64,000 bases of DNA from Setophaga petechia (lineage: Eukaryota > Chordata > Aves > Passeriformes > Parulidae): the NCBI GenBank assembly GCA_024362935.1, contig JANCRA010000008.1, forward strand, positions 31,986,557 through 32,050,556, written 5' to 3'. This document shows, piece after piece, positions 49,218 through 62,975 of the stretch. Within the stretch, counting starts at the first letter, position 1, and each line of letters begins with the position of its first letter. The translations under genes and the position numbers were made by a program. The notes below the pieces were generated by a model. It worked only from the letters and a program-made list of their open reading frames with translations, was not told the origin of the DNA and did not search any database.

Positions 49218-52200
49218 CTCCTGTGTTAATATCTAGTTGTGATGAAAATGTTAGATCAAATGCACTTTTAGGTTTCTGCCTAAGGCTTTGGGGAGAGACA
49301 GATGGATCCGGGATTAGAAACACCTCTGTATCTGTTTTGTCATTATTAAAACTGCTTCACCATTCAGCACACAGGGTCTAAGGCTGGAACTGTTAACTAA
49401 AGTATTGCTTGTATCCTAACACCTTTTAAATTAGCCCGTTGGTCGCTGAGTTTGTCCGAAAAGGCAGAAGAGAAATTCCAGGTCTGTGAAAATACTTAAT
49501 TTAAAACGTCCTGCCAGCAGTTCTACCTCAGCCTTTATATGTGATAGCCAACATATCTCAGATGACCTCAACTCTCAGGGGAACATAAGAATAGAGGCAT
49601 TCTCTGCATGCATGAGTGGCTGGAATAACACTGTGCTTAGTGATCAAATGAACAATCCCTTTGAGCTTTCGAGATAGTACCCCCTCTCACAGGGCATCGG
49701 AAAGCATTTCTTTAACAATTATGCAACAACAAAGCACAATAGGGTCACTGGTTGCTATGATTTCTTTCTGAGGAGGAAAGTCAGAGTTTATGTTACCTTG
49801 TTGTTACTATCTCAAGCTGAACTGGTTTGGCAGTCGAGAAATGCAGCCTGATCTGTCGCCAGATCCCTGGTTGTAGTGGAATAGGGTGCTGCAGAAATAA
49901 ATGTTGGAGATTTTTTGTGTTTTAACCTGCCTGGTGAGTTGTTTTTTTTTTAATACCTCCTCCCTACCCTCCCCCAGTCACTTGTCTGGTGTTCCTGTTT
50001 TTTCTTAAAGCAGTTTACAGATCCTCCTGTTGCAAACAGAACCTGTTCCACGGGCTGTGCTTTTCTTATGCCCCGGGTCATTTCTCCAGCCCAGTGGTCA
50101 ATCCTTTTTACTGTGACTGATTCCTTCTGTCTGACTACACTATTTTACTGCTGTTATCTGCTTTTGCTTACCACCAGGCTTTTTTCCCTGTGTTTTTCTC
50201 ATCATATTTTCTTCTCACCTGCTGATCCATTAGTTTCCGCCAGATCTTCTTTAGTTGCCTTTGCATCCTTCCATCTGCCTGGTTCCTTCCTTTTCTTCCT
50301 TACGCTCTTCTCCTCTTCATGGTCTTCCTTTACTGACAGGGCTCACTACTTCAGCTGCTTTCTAGCATCTTCTCTACCAACAAACACACAAAGTTATCCT
50401 GGTGAGCTTCTTGATGGTTAACCTGGTTGTTCCCACAAACATTCTAAACAATATTAGCCCATCTGTCTCTTTTCTCTCATTCCTGATCATCAGAAAAAGA
50501 AAAAATGGACCATATGGTAAGGGTCAATTTGAAGTAATTTAGATGTTTCCTATTTTGATTTTTAAATGTTGAATATGGGACACTGCAAGTCACATACCAA
50601 TGAATATTCTAGCCTGGCACAAATGAATACTGATGAGATGACCTGGGATAATAGCATTGCTTGGGGCTGTTGAGGCCATTCTGCTGTAATAACAAATTCT
50701 AGTCAAGACTGAGACGTATTCCACAAGAGGATGTCTTGCCTTTTCTTTGAATTTGAGAACTAGTAACAAAACTGAGGCTTTCTTATGTTGTGCATGTGTG
50801 TGTGCAAACAAGTATTTCTATGACAGACAAGTGTTGCACAGTCAGCAGGCAGATGAATACAAATACAAATACCAATATTCTGTGTTCTCTGGGATTGTCA
50901 TATCACCTAACCTTTTCCTTCTAGATGAAGAAGAATGAAAGTTGAAGATCATAAATTGCATTCATTTAAAATTAAGATCTGGAGCTTACATTTTTTGCTG
51001 GTGCAGTGCCCATGCCTTAATAAAATCTAGGGGGAAAAACATATGCTCTTCAGCAAAATTGCTAATTCTCACCTACAGAAATAAGCCTCAATGTAATATT
51101 TATATTCTCATTATAGAGTTCTGCTGGTTTGTTGTTGGCTTTCTTTTTTCCCTTTTCTCCCCGCTAATTAGTTTAATGCTGCCAGCATAAGAAACGTATT
51201 TTTACTTTGTACTTGTACTATTTATCTATAACTTCAGGTTTGTCTGTGCATTTTAGGAAAGGGAATGAATTTAAGCCTTAATCCAAGATTCAGATATGAC
51301 CAGTTACTGTGTCTGGAATCTCAGTAGCTCTTCCTACTGCTTTCAGCTACCTCAGTAGAATAGGCTGTGATGGTTGGCTCTGAGGAAGCACACACAGGTT
51401 GTTGGATTTTGCATTGGTGGAGGGCCAGAGGGTGGAAATGGGAATGTATCAATTTGACACTCAATTTGATATTCCTGCTGAGTAAAAGACACATGCATTT
51501 TTGCCTTCACACTCTTATTTTCTCCTGGTAGAGCAGAAAATATATGATAATGAGTCCAAAAGCAAGTGGTTATTTAGAAGGCAACAAATTGCTGCATAAC
51601 TGTGGTCCCAAAGAAGGACAGGAAGGTTGGGAAGCTGTGCTGATTTTATTTTATCTTGCAGAGGGTATTTAGTACAGCTGGGTTTCTCAGGGTCCCACTG
51701 AGATTTTGTTTATTGGAGAGAAGCATTTTGAATGTCTAAATCTACTGCTGCACTTTTTTCCTTTCTCTGCATTATTTTAAGTACTGTGGATTAGTATCTT
51801 GCTTCAGATTTAAAAACCATCCTACCAAAACCAAAAAGCCAGGTGAATGTGCACGATATATTGGCAGCATGTTACCCTCTCTGTTAAGAGGATGAAACTA
51901 ATAGAAAACAAAAAGCGACATAAAATTCTTGAGCAGGCAATTTGCACGGTGTGGGTGGATTTTCTGAAATAACTGAAGGGAGTTTTAAATAGTCTGGAAA
52001 AATTACCAAAAAAGATCAAAACCTGAGTGTGTGGTAAGTAATGAAGAACATTTAGCATAGTAGTGAGATCTGCAGAATATCCTAAAGTATTTTCCCATTT
52101 ACAGCTCAGTCTCAAAGGAAAAACTGTAAATGGAAGAGAAGGAGTAGAAAAATCTGGTCCATGCAAACGTTAGTAATGAACACTGTCAATACCATGCTCT

Positions 52201-53479
52201 GAGAACTCTGAGATGTAAAATGACTTCTGGCATTTGGAAGTTTCGACATGGTCTGGAGGGTTTTTTTGGAAGAGTTGAAGGTCAAAATACCTGATGCCAG
52301 ACTGCATATGAGCTTTAACCTGGCAGGCAAAATACTGACACCACTAAACCTTTCCAGTTTGGCTGGCAGTCGTGCCCCTAGTTGTATGTGTTTTGCAAGA
52401 ACACAGTGGGGGCAGCCAAGCAAGATCGATAAATTGACACATATTCTTAAAGAGCAGCTGTCTGCAACATCCAGTTCCACTTGGCTAAGCACTAATTTGA
52501 TTTTTGCTTCTACTTTTTAATTCTTTTTGAGCTCATTGCAATCTGTTTGGATTGGATTGTCAAATTTGAAGTAAATACTACAAAAGCAGAATTTGACAGC
52601 CACTGCTTTATTTCCACCTCCTCTCTCCACCCCATTTCAAACAAAGCCTAATTCCAAGGTAGAGTGGCTACACATTTGGCTTGTTTGCTTTTGATTTCCA
52701 TTAAAGTTTACTGCAAAAACAACCTGATCATGCCAGTGACAAGCCTGAATTTGTCTTCCCAGTAACTTGTCCATGTTTGCCCTAAAAAGCAATTTGATGC
52801 AAAAGCTTTCTTCAAAAAGGGAGGCATTTGGGGCAGTAACTACAAAATGAAAACACTTAATTTCACTTCTGGAGATCTTTAATTTTTAAATTGCTCTGGC
52901 ATATTCCATTGTATCCTGAATGAAGAGGAATTAACAATTGATTTGTGACATCTTCATGGGACAGCAAGACAAGGGAAGCAAGAGAAATGTGCAGTATGGA
53001 GAGTACACTTCTGCTGGTAGGGGAATAGGATTTTTCCTTCTTCCTCAGCTGGATCTTGATCTGAAGGTCATGGCATGTGTCTCACACTGGCCATGGTCAT
53101 GGGTTGCAAGCTTTTATTATTTGGCTTGTTAGTTTGTTTTGTACACATACAGTACTAGAGTGTTCACATCCTAAGTGGGATTGAAAATTTGGCTGATCAA
53201 GCACATAACTGATCCTGGAATCTAAAGATTTTTTTCTGTACTTTGGAATTCTTTCTTAGTGAGTGATTTATTTTTACATGTGCATCCTTTAAAACAAACA
53301 ATTGTTTCTCCCTTCTTTTAAGGTTGGGGAATAACAAGATACAAAAAGCCCTCTAAATTGCAGGACCCCAGCAACATTTTCCATCTCTCCTAGAGCTATG
53401 TCCTGTTTTTTTCCAGTATTCACGTGCTTACAGTCCCCTTACTTTTCCCTTCCACACCTTTGTATCTATGTTCCCATGT

Positions 53480-53544
53480 AAAAAAAAACCAAAAAAAACC
53501 GAAAAAAACCAAAACCAACCAGACAAAACAAAACCAAAAAAAAC
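53480..53544. repeat. A/C-rich (AAAACC)n-like tract
   Basis: Repeated aaaaaaacc units with minor variation, the complement in type of the G/T-rich tracts elsewhere. Confidence 0.9.
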
Positions 53545-55559
53545 CTTCATGAGCAGTCTGGGTGACTGAGGATGTCAGAATTAACATCCTGACACATAGC
53601 ATGGGCACATCTGTACCACAAACATGCATCTTCTATGATCAGACAAAAAGAACAGACTATTTTCAGGCCATTTGGAGTATGGCTAAGGCTGCTTCTTAGT
53701 TCTTCAGAGATTTTGTTTTACATAAATTTTTAATTTGTGTAAAATAGATGCAGGAATGCTTAGACAATACGATGGGCGTTTCCCAGGGATTGATCAGTTT
53801 AGTTCTGAATCATGATACTGTGTAATTCCTGCGAGGGGGATGAAGCACATAGTCCCCGATATGTATGCTTAGTCAGAGATAAAAGAGTTCCACTCAGCCA
53901 TTTTTTAAAGACTTTTTAGCTATTGTGTAGGGCAGAGAGTGTTTCAGTAGAGGAGAAAAAGACATTGCTTCTCTGATACCACTGGCATCTCTCCAGTCAG
54001 CATTCAAGTGCCATGCTATTCATTGAATGTTGTGTTTTTCAGAAGCACAGCCTTGTTTGATCTGTTTTGTGTTGCAAAACATGAAAAGACAGTCTCTGAA
54101 TAAATTTCTATTCATAGAATCACTGACCCTTTTAAATGTATTTCATTTTCATATCCATTCCTTTTCTGGTTACCATTTACAGCATATTTGATCTAGTTAG
54201 CAAGCCCTTCTGCAGGCTTAATGCTGCTGTTACCTCCGAGTTATTAATGCTCATGTTTGTGTAGATGTTGCTGGAGAAACTGTGTATGGCCACATGGGAA
54301 ACTTCACTGTCAGCAAGGAGCCTGGTGCACGCCCCAGGGATGTGGTGCCTCTGAGTTGCAGTACATCCACCCTTGCCTTTTGCTGACATTTATTCATTTG
54401 TTAAGGGTTTATATTTATTAGGGGAATTGCCTTTGGTCTGTCACCAGGTAAGCCAGCTTCTGCTAATTACATCAGCTAAAATATGCTAAAGTTCCTGTGA
54501 ACTGGGATGGGAGTCCTGCCACTCACATAAGTGGAAGTGTCTCCTACTGACTTGAATACCAGTCAAAATAATCTTTAAAAAGTAGCAAATCTATACTGCA
54601 GTGCAAGCAGAAGAATAATGGCTGCAGATGATGCAGTTTTATCTGCTGGTTAGTTGTGATGATGATGATGGTGGTAGTTATTTAGCTAGCCTCATGCAGC
54701 TTCTAAGGACCATAGAAAGTGTGCAGTAATTAAGTATTGAACTGCTCTGTAAGTTAACTTTTACTGACACATTTCAGAAAGCCTGACACCTTTTACTATG
54801 TGTGACAGACCTGGCAATGAGAGAAAGATGTAAGCAGCATGACTTCAACTTGCAATCATCTAGTCAAACTGTATCAAATGATAAATTAGACTTGTATGAA
54901 AAGGAATAGATGCTCAGATAATGTCATGGTATAGCTCCTTATCAAGTTATCCTCTATCTTTTCTCTCTTCTTTTTTAATATGGATTGCAACATGCTGCTT
55001 GTGCCATTAGTAGAAGTGTAGGTTAATTTGACAATTGCTGATTTCACCTAAGTTGTATCAGCCACCTGCAAAGAATATGGGTCTTAATTTTATCCCTTTC
55101 AGGTACGTGAGAAATATTTCCCTTGCCAGAATAGAAAATTGGGAAATCTGAATTTTATGGGGTGAGTGATAGACCTGTCTTATTTATTGTCACAGAAAGA
55201 ATTGTCTGGAGATGTGGGTGGGAAAAAGGGGATTTGTTTCAGTAAATGTCTCTTTATGATGCTTTCCGAAAGGCAAGCAATCAGAGCTGGAGACTTTTGC
55301 AAGTGCAAGTTTTTGTCCTGATTATCAACTACTTGTTTTCTTTCTTTTATGAAATGTATCTTGGTCTATTAATCTGCATGCATTTGATTTCTTTTTTTTT
55401 CACTTGTTTCTCAGGCAGTAATACAGTGGGGTTTTTTTGCTGCTAAGAGGGAAATACCTTTGAGGTATACCTAAGAAGGGATACTTTTGAGGTTGAATCC
55501 CTCCTTCAATAAGCCAAAGAGAATAAATGAGAGCTCAAAATTCAGTGAGTTTGCTTTTC

Positions 55560-55900
55560 ACAGCCTGGTGCTCTCATGTGGGAGCAGCAGGAGTGGCCTG
55601 GCCAGCGTGGGGCTGAGCTGGGAACAGGGTGGCAGCGAGGCAGGCAGGGTCAGGCACCTCAGGCAGCAGGAGCAGCCAGGGCAGCCAGAGCCCTGGAAGG
55701 TGCCACCGTGGGCAGACACAAGGCTGGGCATGGGCAGCGGGTCTGGCCTGGCCAGGAGCCATGGCCAAAGCTCCAGCCCAGCCAGGAGTATCTGAGCAGG
55801 ATCCTTTGTCTCATCTGAGCTGGGTCCTGTCAGGCTGGACCTGGGCTGGAGCTGACACTGAGCAGGGAACTCCCAGATCAGTGAGTGGGAAGAGGCTGCA
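55560..55900. repeat. GC-rich low-complexity block
   Basis: The block is dominated by cagg/ggca/gcag words (aggcaggcagggtcagg, then agcagccagggcagccag). Open frames run in several phases on both strands with no shared domain, so coding is unlikely. It resembles the block at 38300-38760 in composition, and could be an expanded minisatellite or a degraded GC-rich LTR. Confidence 0.45.
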
Positions 55901-56511
55901 GAGCCTGCTGGTGCACTTGGGACCTGGAGGTGTATCCTCGAGCCATGTGTTCTTCCAGCTATTCTTCACTGTTACTATAGATGGAATTAGATTTTTTTTT
56001 CCTTTGTATTTTTTTTATCCTTGATTTCAGTACTTCAGGCTTTCAGTGGGGAGAAAAAAAATCCTAGTAGGCCTTGAGCAGAAAGCTGGAAGTACATGGC
56101 AATTTTCCTGCTACTTCCAGCACATTTGACTTCTACACTCTGGGGCACCCCTTTGTCAGACTATCTTGGTTATCCTGTTTTCTCAGGATAAGCAAAGCCC
56201 ATGATTCTCTACAATGAACTGCGTCCTAAATTGAGAACTGAACCAAGGTGCAAGGGCTTTATAAACAGATTGCATTATTTACTTACTCCAAAGGGATACT
56301 AGGTAACTTTCTGGGAAACCACAGACTGTGAGTATGAAAGACTTCTTATTTTGCCAGTCATAATCTATGGCTGCAGAAATGCTCTTACAGCACTTACCTG
56401 GGAAATAAATGACTTTTTATTTTCGAAGATGATATTAACACAGCTATTTTTCTGTCTGTGGAGCACTTTCTACCTTCTGTGAGTTGTCTGCACAACTTCC
56501 TAGGTGGCAGA

Positions 56512-56545
56512 AAAATAAAAACTTCCTGAAAAATAAAAACTTGGA
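56512..56545. repeat. Short tandem duplication
   Basis: gaaaaataaaaacttcct is followed directly by gaaaaataaaaacttgg, two nearly identical copies. Confidence 0.9.
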
Positions 56546-59500
56546 GAAAACCAAGGCAGGGTTGTTTTGTTTATTACTGAAATGGCTTAGTGGATATTGC
56601 TCCTGCAAGCACAGGTCCAGAACCACAAATTGTTGAGTCTTTTGCCAGCAGGCACAGGGCTGCTGCACCCAGAAGAGTCCCAGGTCAGTGCAGCACCAAG
56701 CCAGGCATTAGCCAGATTTGCCTGCTGGGATGAGCGTGGTGCTGAGGCTCCAGCATGACTTCTGCTGGCCTTGGGCACAGTGGAGCAACCTCTGCCTGCA
56801 AAAAGCAGGCATGGTATCACCTGCCTCCCCAGGGCTGCATCCTAAGTTTGGCTGAGCAGGATTGTGTGCTATGTGCATCCTCTGTGTACAATTGTGATAG
56901 ACCTTCTGGTGTAACCCATTGAGTTGCTCTCAGGCTCTTTGTGAACTTTTCTAGAAGTGGTGGTTTCACTCATCCTTGTGAATGGGTGGATTGAGAGAAG
57001 CATACCCAAAGAACACTTGGGAAAGAAACATGTTTATAGCCTTACTTGTTTGATAAAATATTGTGTAGCTCAATCATACTGCCATTTTAGTCTTCAGAGT
57101 TAACAGCTCTTTTTGCTGAGCATGCTTTCTTCATCACATGAAAAGTGACTTTATACGTACTCAAATAGCAAAATAAAGTTTGTGAACTCTCTTATTTTCT
57201 TTCTTTTCTTTTTTAATAGCAGTAACTCCCACGAACTGGTACAAGGCTTGGTACTGTGCAAGCAGTTTTTCACTCTTAGAATGCTGCTGCTGAAAAGCAG
57301 ATATTGTGTGAAGTACCATCGATCACTGCCGCGGTTTTATACAGTTTGTCACCATTGTTCTTCGTATAGCATTGAGTCACATTTAGCACTATGGTACAGC
57401 TCACAAGTGTTCAGTGTGGGGGAAAAAGTGTTTGGTTTTCTTAATGTAAAAAACCTCTTCATTGTTTATAATCTGATATCATTGATTTGTTAGTGTATAG
57501 CAAATATGTCTGATGTAGCCTAGTATAGATGAGAACACATTTATTAATATGTTCGGAAGTGTAGGATGTAATTTATAATGATGGAGAGTGGAAGCTCCAT
57601 TCTCTAAAGACCCAGAACAGCTGAGGTTAGAAGTATTAGAGCAGATATCTATAAGGCTGTTCTGACAGATGCTTATCTCAGAGGTGAAATGGACTTTTAT
57701 ATCTGGTTTTACATTAACAGATTTGGGATTCCCTAGTAATTTCCTTGGGGGTTTTTTTCTGACTAAGAGCATACTGTATCTCAGGTAAAATCCCACTGAA
57801 ATAATAGGTGATTTTAAATTGACATGTGAACATTTTCTCTCAGTCTATCAAACACCATGTAAATTCATCTTTTAGAAATGTGGGATTTCATCCTGTACAA
57901 ATCCTACCCTTGGCCTAGGCTACTTTGGGAATTTTGTAATTTTGCTCCCTTCTTCAGCCAATATAGCAATGTTTTGTTTTCCTTTCATGCACTACCTGTA
58001 TAGGTGAGCTTGTCGAACAAAATGTGGAGAGCCCTGTTTGTAATTGGGACAGAGAGGAGGCAGCAGTTGTATCATCTTTGTGTTAGCACAGCCATTTAAA
58101 TTTTACTGGGAAGGATGAGAAATTAAATATTTCTTCTTTCAGTGCAGAAAGGACAAACTCCCCAAACCAAATCAACAATCTGTGGCACTAACCACACAAC
58201 ACATAATGTTGGTTTAAGAGAGCTGTGGGCAGACGCTGATCCAATGACGCTCTGTTAACAGAGCTGTAGAGGGTTGCTGCTGGAAAGGTGTTTGTGAAGT
58301 GTATCCTGACATGACTTTGAAAGATCTTAGCTAATGTGGACAAATGTCAGTAATCCAGAGCAGCAGAAGCAAGTGAGAAAGGGCAAAAGGCTGTGCAGTG
58401 TTTATTTTCCAAGTGAAGACCCTTTGGATTTAAATGTTTTCTGTTAACATCGTAAGAACACGTATGGGTTGTAAGCATTTGACAGAGTAGGTGAGGAGAG
58501 GTAGCACTTTATTCTTGTGACTCTTGTGGTTGGTTTACAGGTGAGTGTTGTCTGCTTGTACTAGCTTCTGACAGCTCTGACTGGTAGTGGGTAGGCAGGC
58601 CTTACGACAAGGAGAGATTCCAGAGGTGAATTCCTGTGCAGAGACAATTTGGAATTTGCTCCACAAGAAGCCTGCCAAAGCCTGCAACAGCATGGCAAGG
58701 GATCCTGACCTTTGTGGAGCTGGAGCTTGTGGGAGTCAGATAGGCAGCACAGCAGAGTGGTTTGGATGGCAGCTTTGGTCCAGGAGCCTTGGGAAGGGAA
58801 GTTGGGAGGAAGGACTGGAAACTGCAGGGGGCCAGAGAGGCAGAAAGGGCTTGACAAGAGAGAACAGCAGAATGGTGTGACCAGTGCAAACACTGTCCTT
58901 TCCTTCAGGATTGGAGGTCTTGAATCTAGACATGTGAGGCTGTGGATTCTATGGCTCGCCTTGGAGTGTAAAGTCTTTCCATGTGATTGCTGGTAATGTT
59001 TCTTTATTCCCTGGTAAATACCAGTCATTTCTTGCAGGATAGACAGACAAGGTGATTTGTATCCAGCTTTAAATGTCTTCAGTTCGTCACCAAAAAAAAA
59101 TCATCTTTTTTTCTTTCCCCCTGGTATCTTTCTTTTGAATATCTTATTTTCAGCTTTCTACCACTATTTCTGTGGAATAATATCTCTGCTGTTGGGCCCT
59201 GTGCAGTTCAGTCAGTGCAGACTGCTTTAGTCCTTTGGATTCATTGTTTTATTTGCTTGGTTTCAAGTGTTCTTCTTTTCTGGTTTTAGGGCTCACTTGA
59301 GGCAATTATGAAGAAGGTAAACCTGTAAACCCTATGACAAGTTCTGGAATACAATTTTCTTTTGATCTCTCAGGCAGGCAGACATTTTAATCAAGTCTCG
59401 TATCAATTGTTCAGGAATACATTAGAGTTCTCTTCTGAAAAATATTTCTTTCGTTATCAAATTTCTTCACTGAGGAAATAGCTTCACTCAGAAGTCTCTA

Positions 59501-60299
59501 AACAGTTTATTTTTGATGTGTAATTTAAACTACCTCTAAAACTCTTGGGAGTTCTATGGTTTTGATTGTAAATCTGTAAAGGCCTTGAAATAATTAGTAT
59601 TTTAACAAACTACCTGCCTTTCATTGCATGTATTGCAATATTTTTATATTCTCCTCTCATTCTGCCACAGCAATTCCATGGCTCTGCTCCTAGGTCTGTG
59701 CTGACATTCTCCATTGTGCAGCTTCCAGACAAAGCTGTTCTGACAAGCAGGACAGAGCATGGTAGCAGGAATCCTGTTCCCTCTGTTCAAGGCAGTGATC
59801 AGGGTGCAACATCCTCGAGTGCTCCTGTGCCAGGGGTGCAGAGAGGCTTTAAACTGTGAGAGCAGCCAAGTGCATCCTTGGGTGTCTATTCCCCAGCAGC
59901 ATCTCTGCCATAAATGTGCTCAGCTGTGATTTCTCTGCTGACTTTGGATATGGCATGTGGAATTTGTCCTTTGAGTAACCTGACTTTCAGGTTTCTTTTC
60001 AGAGTTCAGAGCTATCAGCTTGATTGTCACTTTCGAAAATCCTGTACTATTACATGAAAATGTTTTAAAATCTGGTTAGAGTAAGCATTGCCAGGCAGAA
60101 AAAAACTAACATCTGGAGCGCTGAACATCCCTGAAGTGACACATTTGTAAAGCATTTACTGTGTTTTTAAAATTAGCCATCAGCGGCTGATCTTTTAGGC
60201 AGAATAACTTTCTTACCATCCATACCAAAGGCAGAGGTGGAGTTTCCCGTGGTTGCTACACTGTCAATGAGAGAAAGGGACTTCCTCTTAATGCCAGCA

Positions 60300-60620
60300 T
60301 CTTGAACTGGAGGTGAAGCTGAAGAAAGACCTGCTCCTCTGCTTCCCCAAGAGGCTACAGAGGTGCTTGTCTTCCACCTCATGGGTGCAGCTGGTGGTGT
60401 GGCTCTTGTCTCCACTGCCATGTGAGCTTCTCCCACTTCAGATGTTTGGGTCAAGCTGGAGGTGTGGTCATTGCATTGCCCCAGGACACAGGGGGCTCAA
60501 ATTCCACCTCCTGGGCACAGCTGGATATGCTGGGCCCCTGCACCCTCCTGGTGCAGGGAGCTGCCTCCTGGGCTTCTGCTTCCCACAGGCTCTGGGGTAC
60601 TCAGAGTGATGCATCAGTTT
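60300..60620. repeat. Diverged tandem repeat, GC-rich
   Basis: Three related units occur at about 60375, 60431 and 60504: ccacctcatgggtgcagctgg, cccacttcagatg...caagctgg and ccacctcctgggcacagctgg. Together they suggest an old minisatellite of 55-75 bp period. Frames open on both strands here (for example minus 60173-60454) are most likely a by-product of the repeat. Confidence 0.4.
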
Positions 60621-62975
60621 CTGAGATGTGACAAGCTCCGTGAACAAACTCTGTGTGACTGGGAGAAAGCAGTGAGCAGGAGAAACTCCTGCTCACTTCT
60701 GCTCCTCTGGCCTTTCACCATAGGTGTTCAGGAGAAAATCAGCTCCAAAGTGAAGTGAATCAGTTCCAAATGTCAGACAGCGAACAATGGCTGTGGACTT
60801 GTTCTAATTGTAAAGAGCTGCAGTTTAGGCAGACTTGAACAACCCTACCCCATCTTTTTTGGCTTGTGTTTGTTTGTTTGGGAGGTATGTTTTGTCAGCT
60901 TCTGAAGACCCACATTTTCAATTTTGTTTTACATATATAAAAATTCAACACAATGGTAAATGTGGTCTATAGGCTTATTTGTGCCCAGGTATTTCAGATA
61001 TTTTTAGGAATATTGGCAAATAGGTGCGTCATACTCAGAATGTGTCATTTATACCATTGTGGTGTACTGCAGAATTTTCTGGGGGAAAAAAATCTTCTAA
61101 AAACTACCAGCATAATTCCTCTCACTGTAAATTCTGTAACCGTGACTTTCTCTCTGGGGTCACTTGTGCTATTAAAAGCTTGAGTTCAGAATATACTAGG
61201 GCAAAATAGAGAAATCCAGAGATAAGGCAATGTACACCTGAAAGAAATGAAAATGTCAAACTCATTGATTACATCATCCTGCTGGTGATTCACAGCTTCC
61301 AGAAACCAGTCTTCTTCCTAGGACTGCCATACTCCTGTAATTTGCTTTTTACCTGGACTATACAGGCTGTATTGGAAAACAAACTTTGAAGTTATGTCCT
61401 CAAACTAGCAAATTGATGTGTTATTTTGGGGGGAGTTAAAAACATTCATATTCTCTCTTTGTTTTAACATATGAAAATCTCCTCTACAGTACTTTGGGCT
61501 CTGGGTTTAGTTGGGTTAGTTGGTTCCCAAGAGGAGTTGACACACATGAACACTGTTATTCTGTAGAATAAAAATGCAGCTTATAGAAATTGGAGTTTAT
61601 AGCTTTATGCTGTAAGTAGTTTCCCTGTGGTCACAATCAAACCATGATTTTTAAAGGTCTTATTTGGTTAACTTATTACAAGTGTATTTTATTCTGCAGC
61701 TTATACTTTCTAAACAATAAAATACCACCCAGGCACTTAAATCCTGGTCAAGAAAAACACAGCAGTGTTATAAGGCCCTCTTTGGAGGTGCTACATGATT
61801 GGAAATATTCTATTGATAGGGTTTTTTTGTGCTGCTTATCATGCTCTGAGCAACTTCTTTGAACCAGTGGGTTCACACCAGGCAGTGACACCAGTCACTG
61901 TCCTCACCTCAGTCATTTCACCTACATTTCTTTTTCTGCTGCGTTTAAGGCCCTGTTTCTCTATGGTATTATGCAAAAAAAAAAAAAACAAAACCAAAAA
62001 ACTGTAATATTGGGTACCCAGTTGATGGAAATAGGTTATTTTCCAGTAAAACATAACTGACACTGAAAATACAAAAGGCAGTGGAAGTTGTGAGGTCTGA
62101 TGGAAGCACTACTCATTTTGCCATACTTTGGTGGGGAGGGGATATATCCAAGTTTTACAACCTAGCAATTACTCACACTCAGTGCAACTGAAGCAGAAAA
62201 GATTAATAATCAAACAATTTTTGTCTAATACTAGTCAGTTGCACAATTTTTAAGGAATACAAATGCTGATGGGTCAGCAGGTGATTCAATTTCTCCTCCT
62301 TAAGTACATGAAATTGTTTGTTACAAATGATGCTCCAGCTCGCTTTGCTGTGGGAGGCTCTTTTGTGAGATGTTTGAGATTAAAACAAACCTATATGTTC
62401 TAGGAACACAAAGGAACGTTTTTCTTTGAAACTGGTGGGTGGATAAAATTATTTGTTGAAGTTTTTAAAACCCTCTCTGCAGGCCGTGTGGAGAATTGCC
62501 ACATGCTTCTCATAGATTCCAAATTTCTGCCATAGCAAGTCCCACTGGTTTTCAACCACAGGCTCTTTTGTTTTCTGTACTGGCCTTTGTAAGCCTCAGC
62601 AAGTGGAGGCAGTGCCAGAAGTTGTGGAAAACAAGAGCAAGAGGGAGCGAGCCAGGCCTACACTGCTGCATTCCTCTGCAATGGTAGGCCACCGTGTGGG
62701 CTTTGGTTCAGCTCTTCATTGTGAGCCAGGGGCACGGATACCCAAGTGCCCAACTCTGTGAAGGCATGCAGAGTGCAAGCCAGTGTCTGCAGTCAAGTAG
62801 ATTGGTTTTAATTACAGTCTGAAGATCAAAAATTTTACTCGCTCTGGGGATGCTTTTAGCTTTTTTGAATGCCTCCTTTTGCTTGTTTCATTTCTTTACC
62901 TGTCCTCACAAGCAAACAATACCTTACACACACACAAGGCTCATAACAGTCCTGAGCCACTTTCTCTTTCCCAGT

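Noticed and set aside
49000..49381. Overlapping frames rich in Trp/Phe/Gly or Lys/Asn/Pro on both strands
   Set aside because: They are produced by the G/T-rich simple repeat.
50068..50421. 117-codon hydrophobic + strand frame
   Set aside because: Pyrimidine-rich sequence gives Leu/Phe/Ser-rich translations. There is no domain, splice context or matching neighbour.
59270..59317. Mini-exon-like segment with acceptor tctggttttag and donor gtaaac
   Set aside because: In the phase required by the upstream golli exon it runs straight into TGA, and it has no similarity to MBP.
59840..59870. gagaggctttaaactgtgag resembling the CR1 ORF1 end
   Set aside because: Only one short word matches and the flanks do not translate into ORF1-like sequence.
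60312..60426. Possible third golli exon: ag followed by GTGAAGCTGAAG would complete the split glycine and give GEAEE, like mammalian GEADA
   Set aside because: The acceptor has no real pyrimidine tract, the similarity stops after two residues, and the frame ends at a TGA (60424-60426) without a donor in a sensible place.
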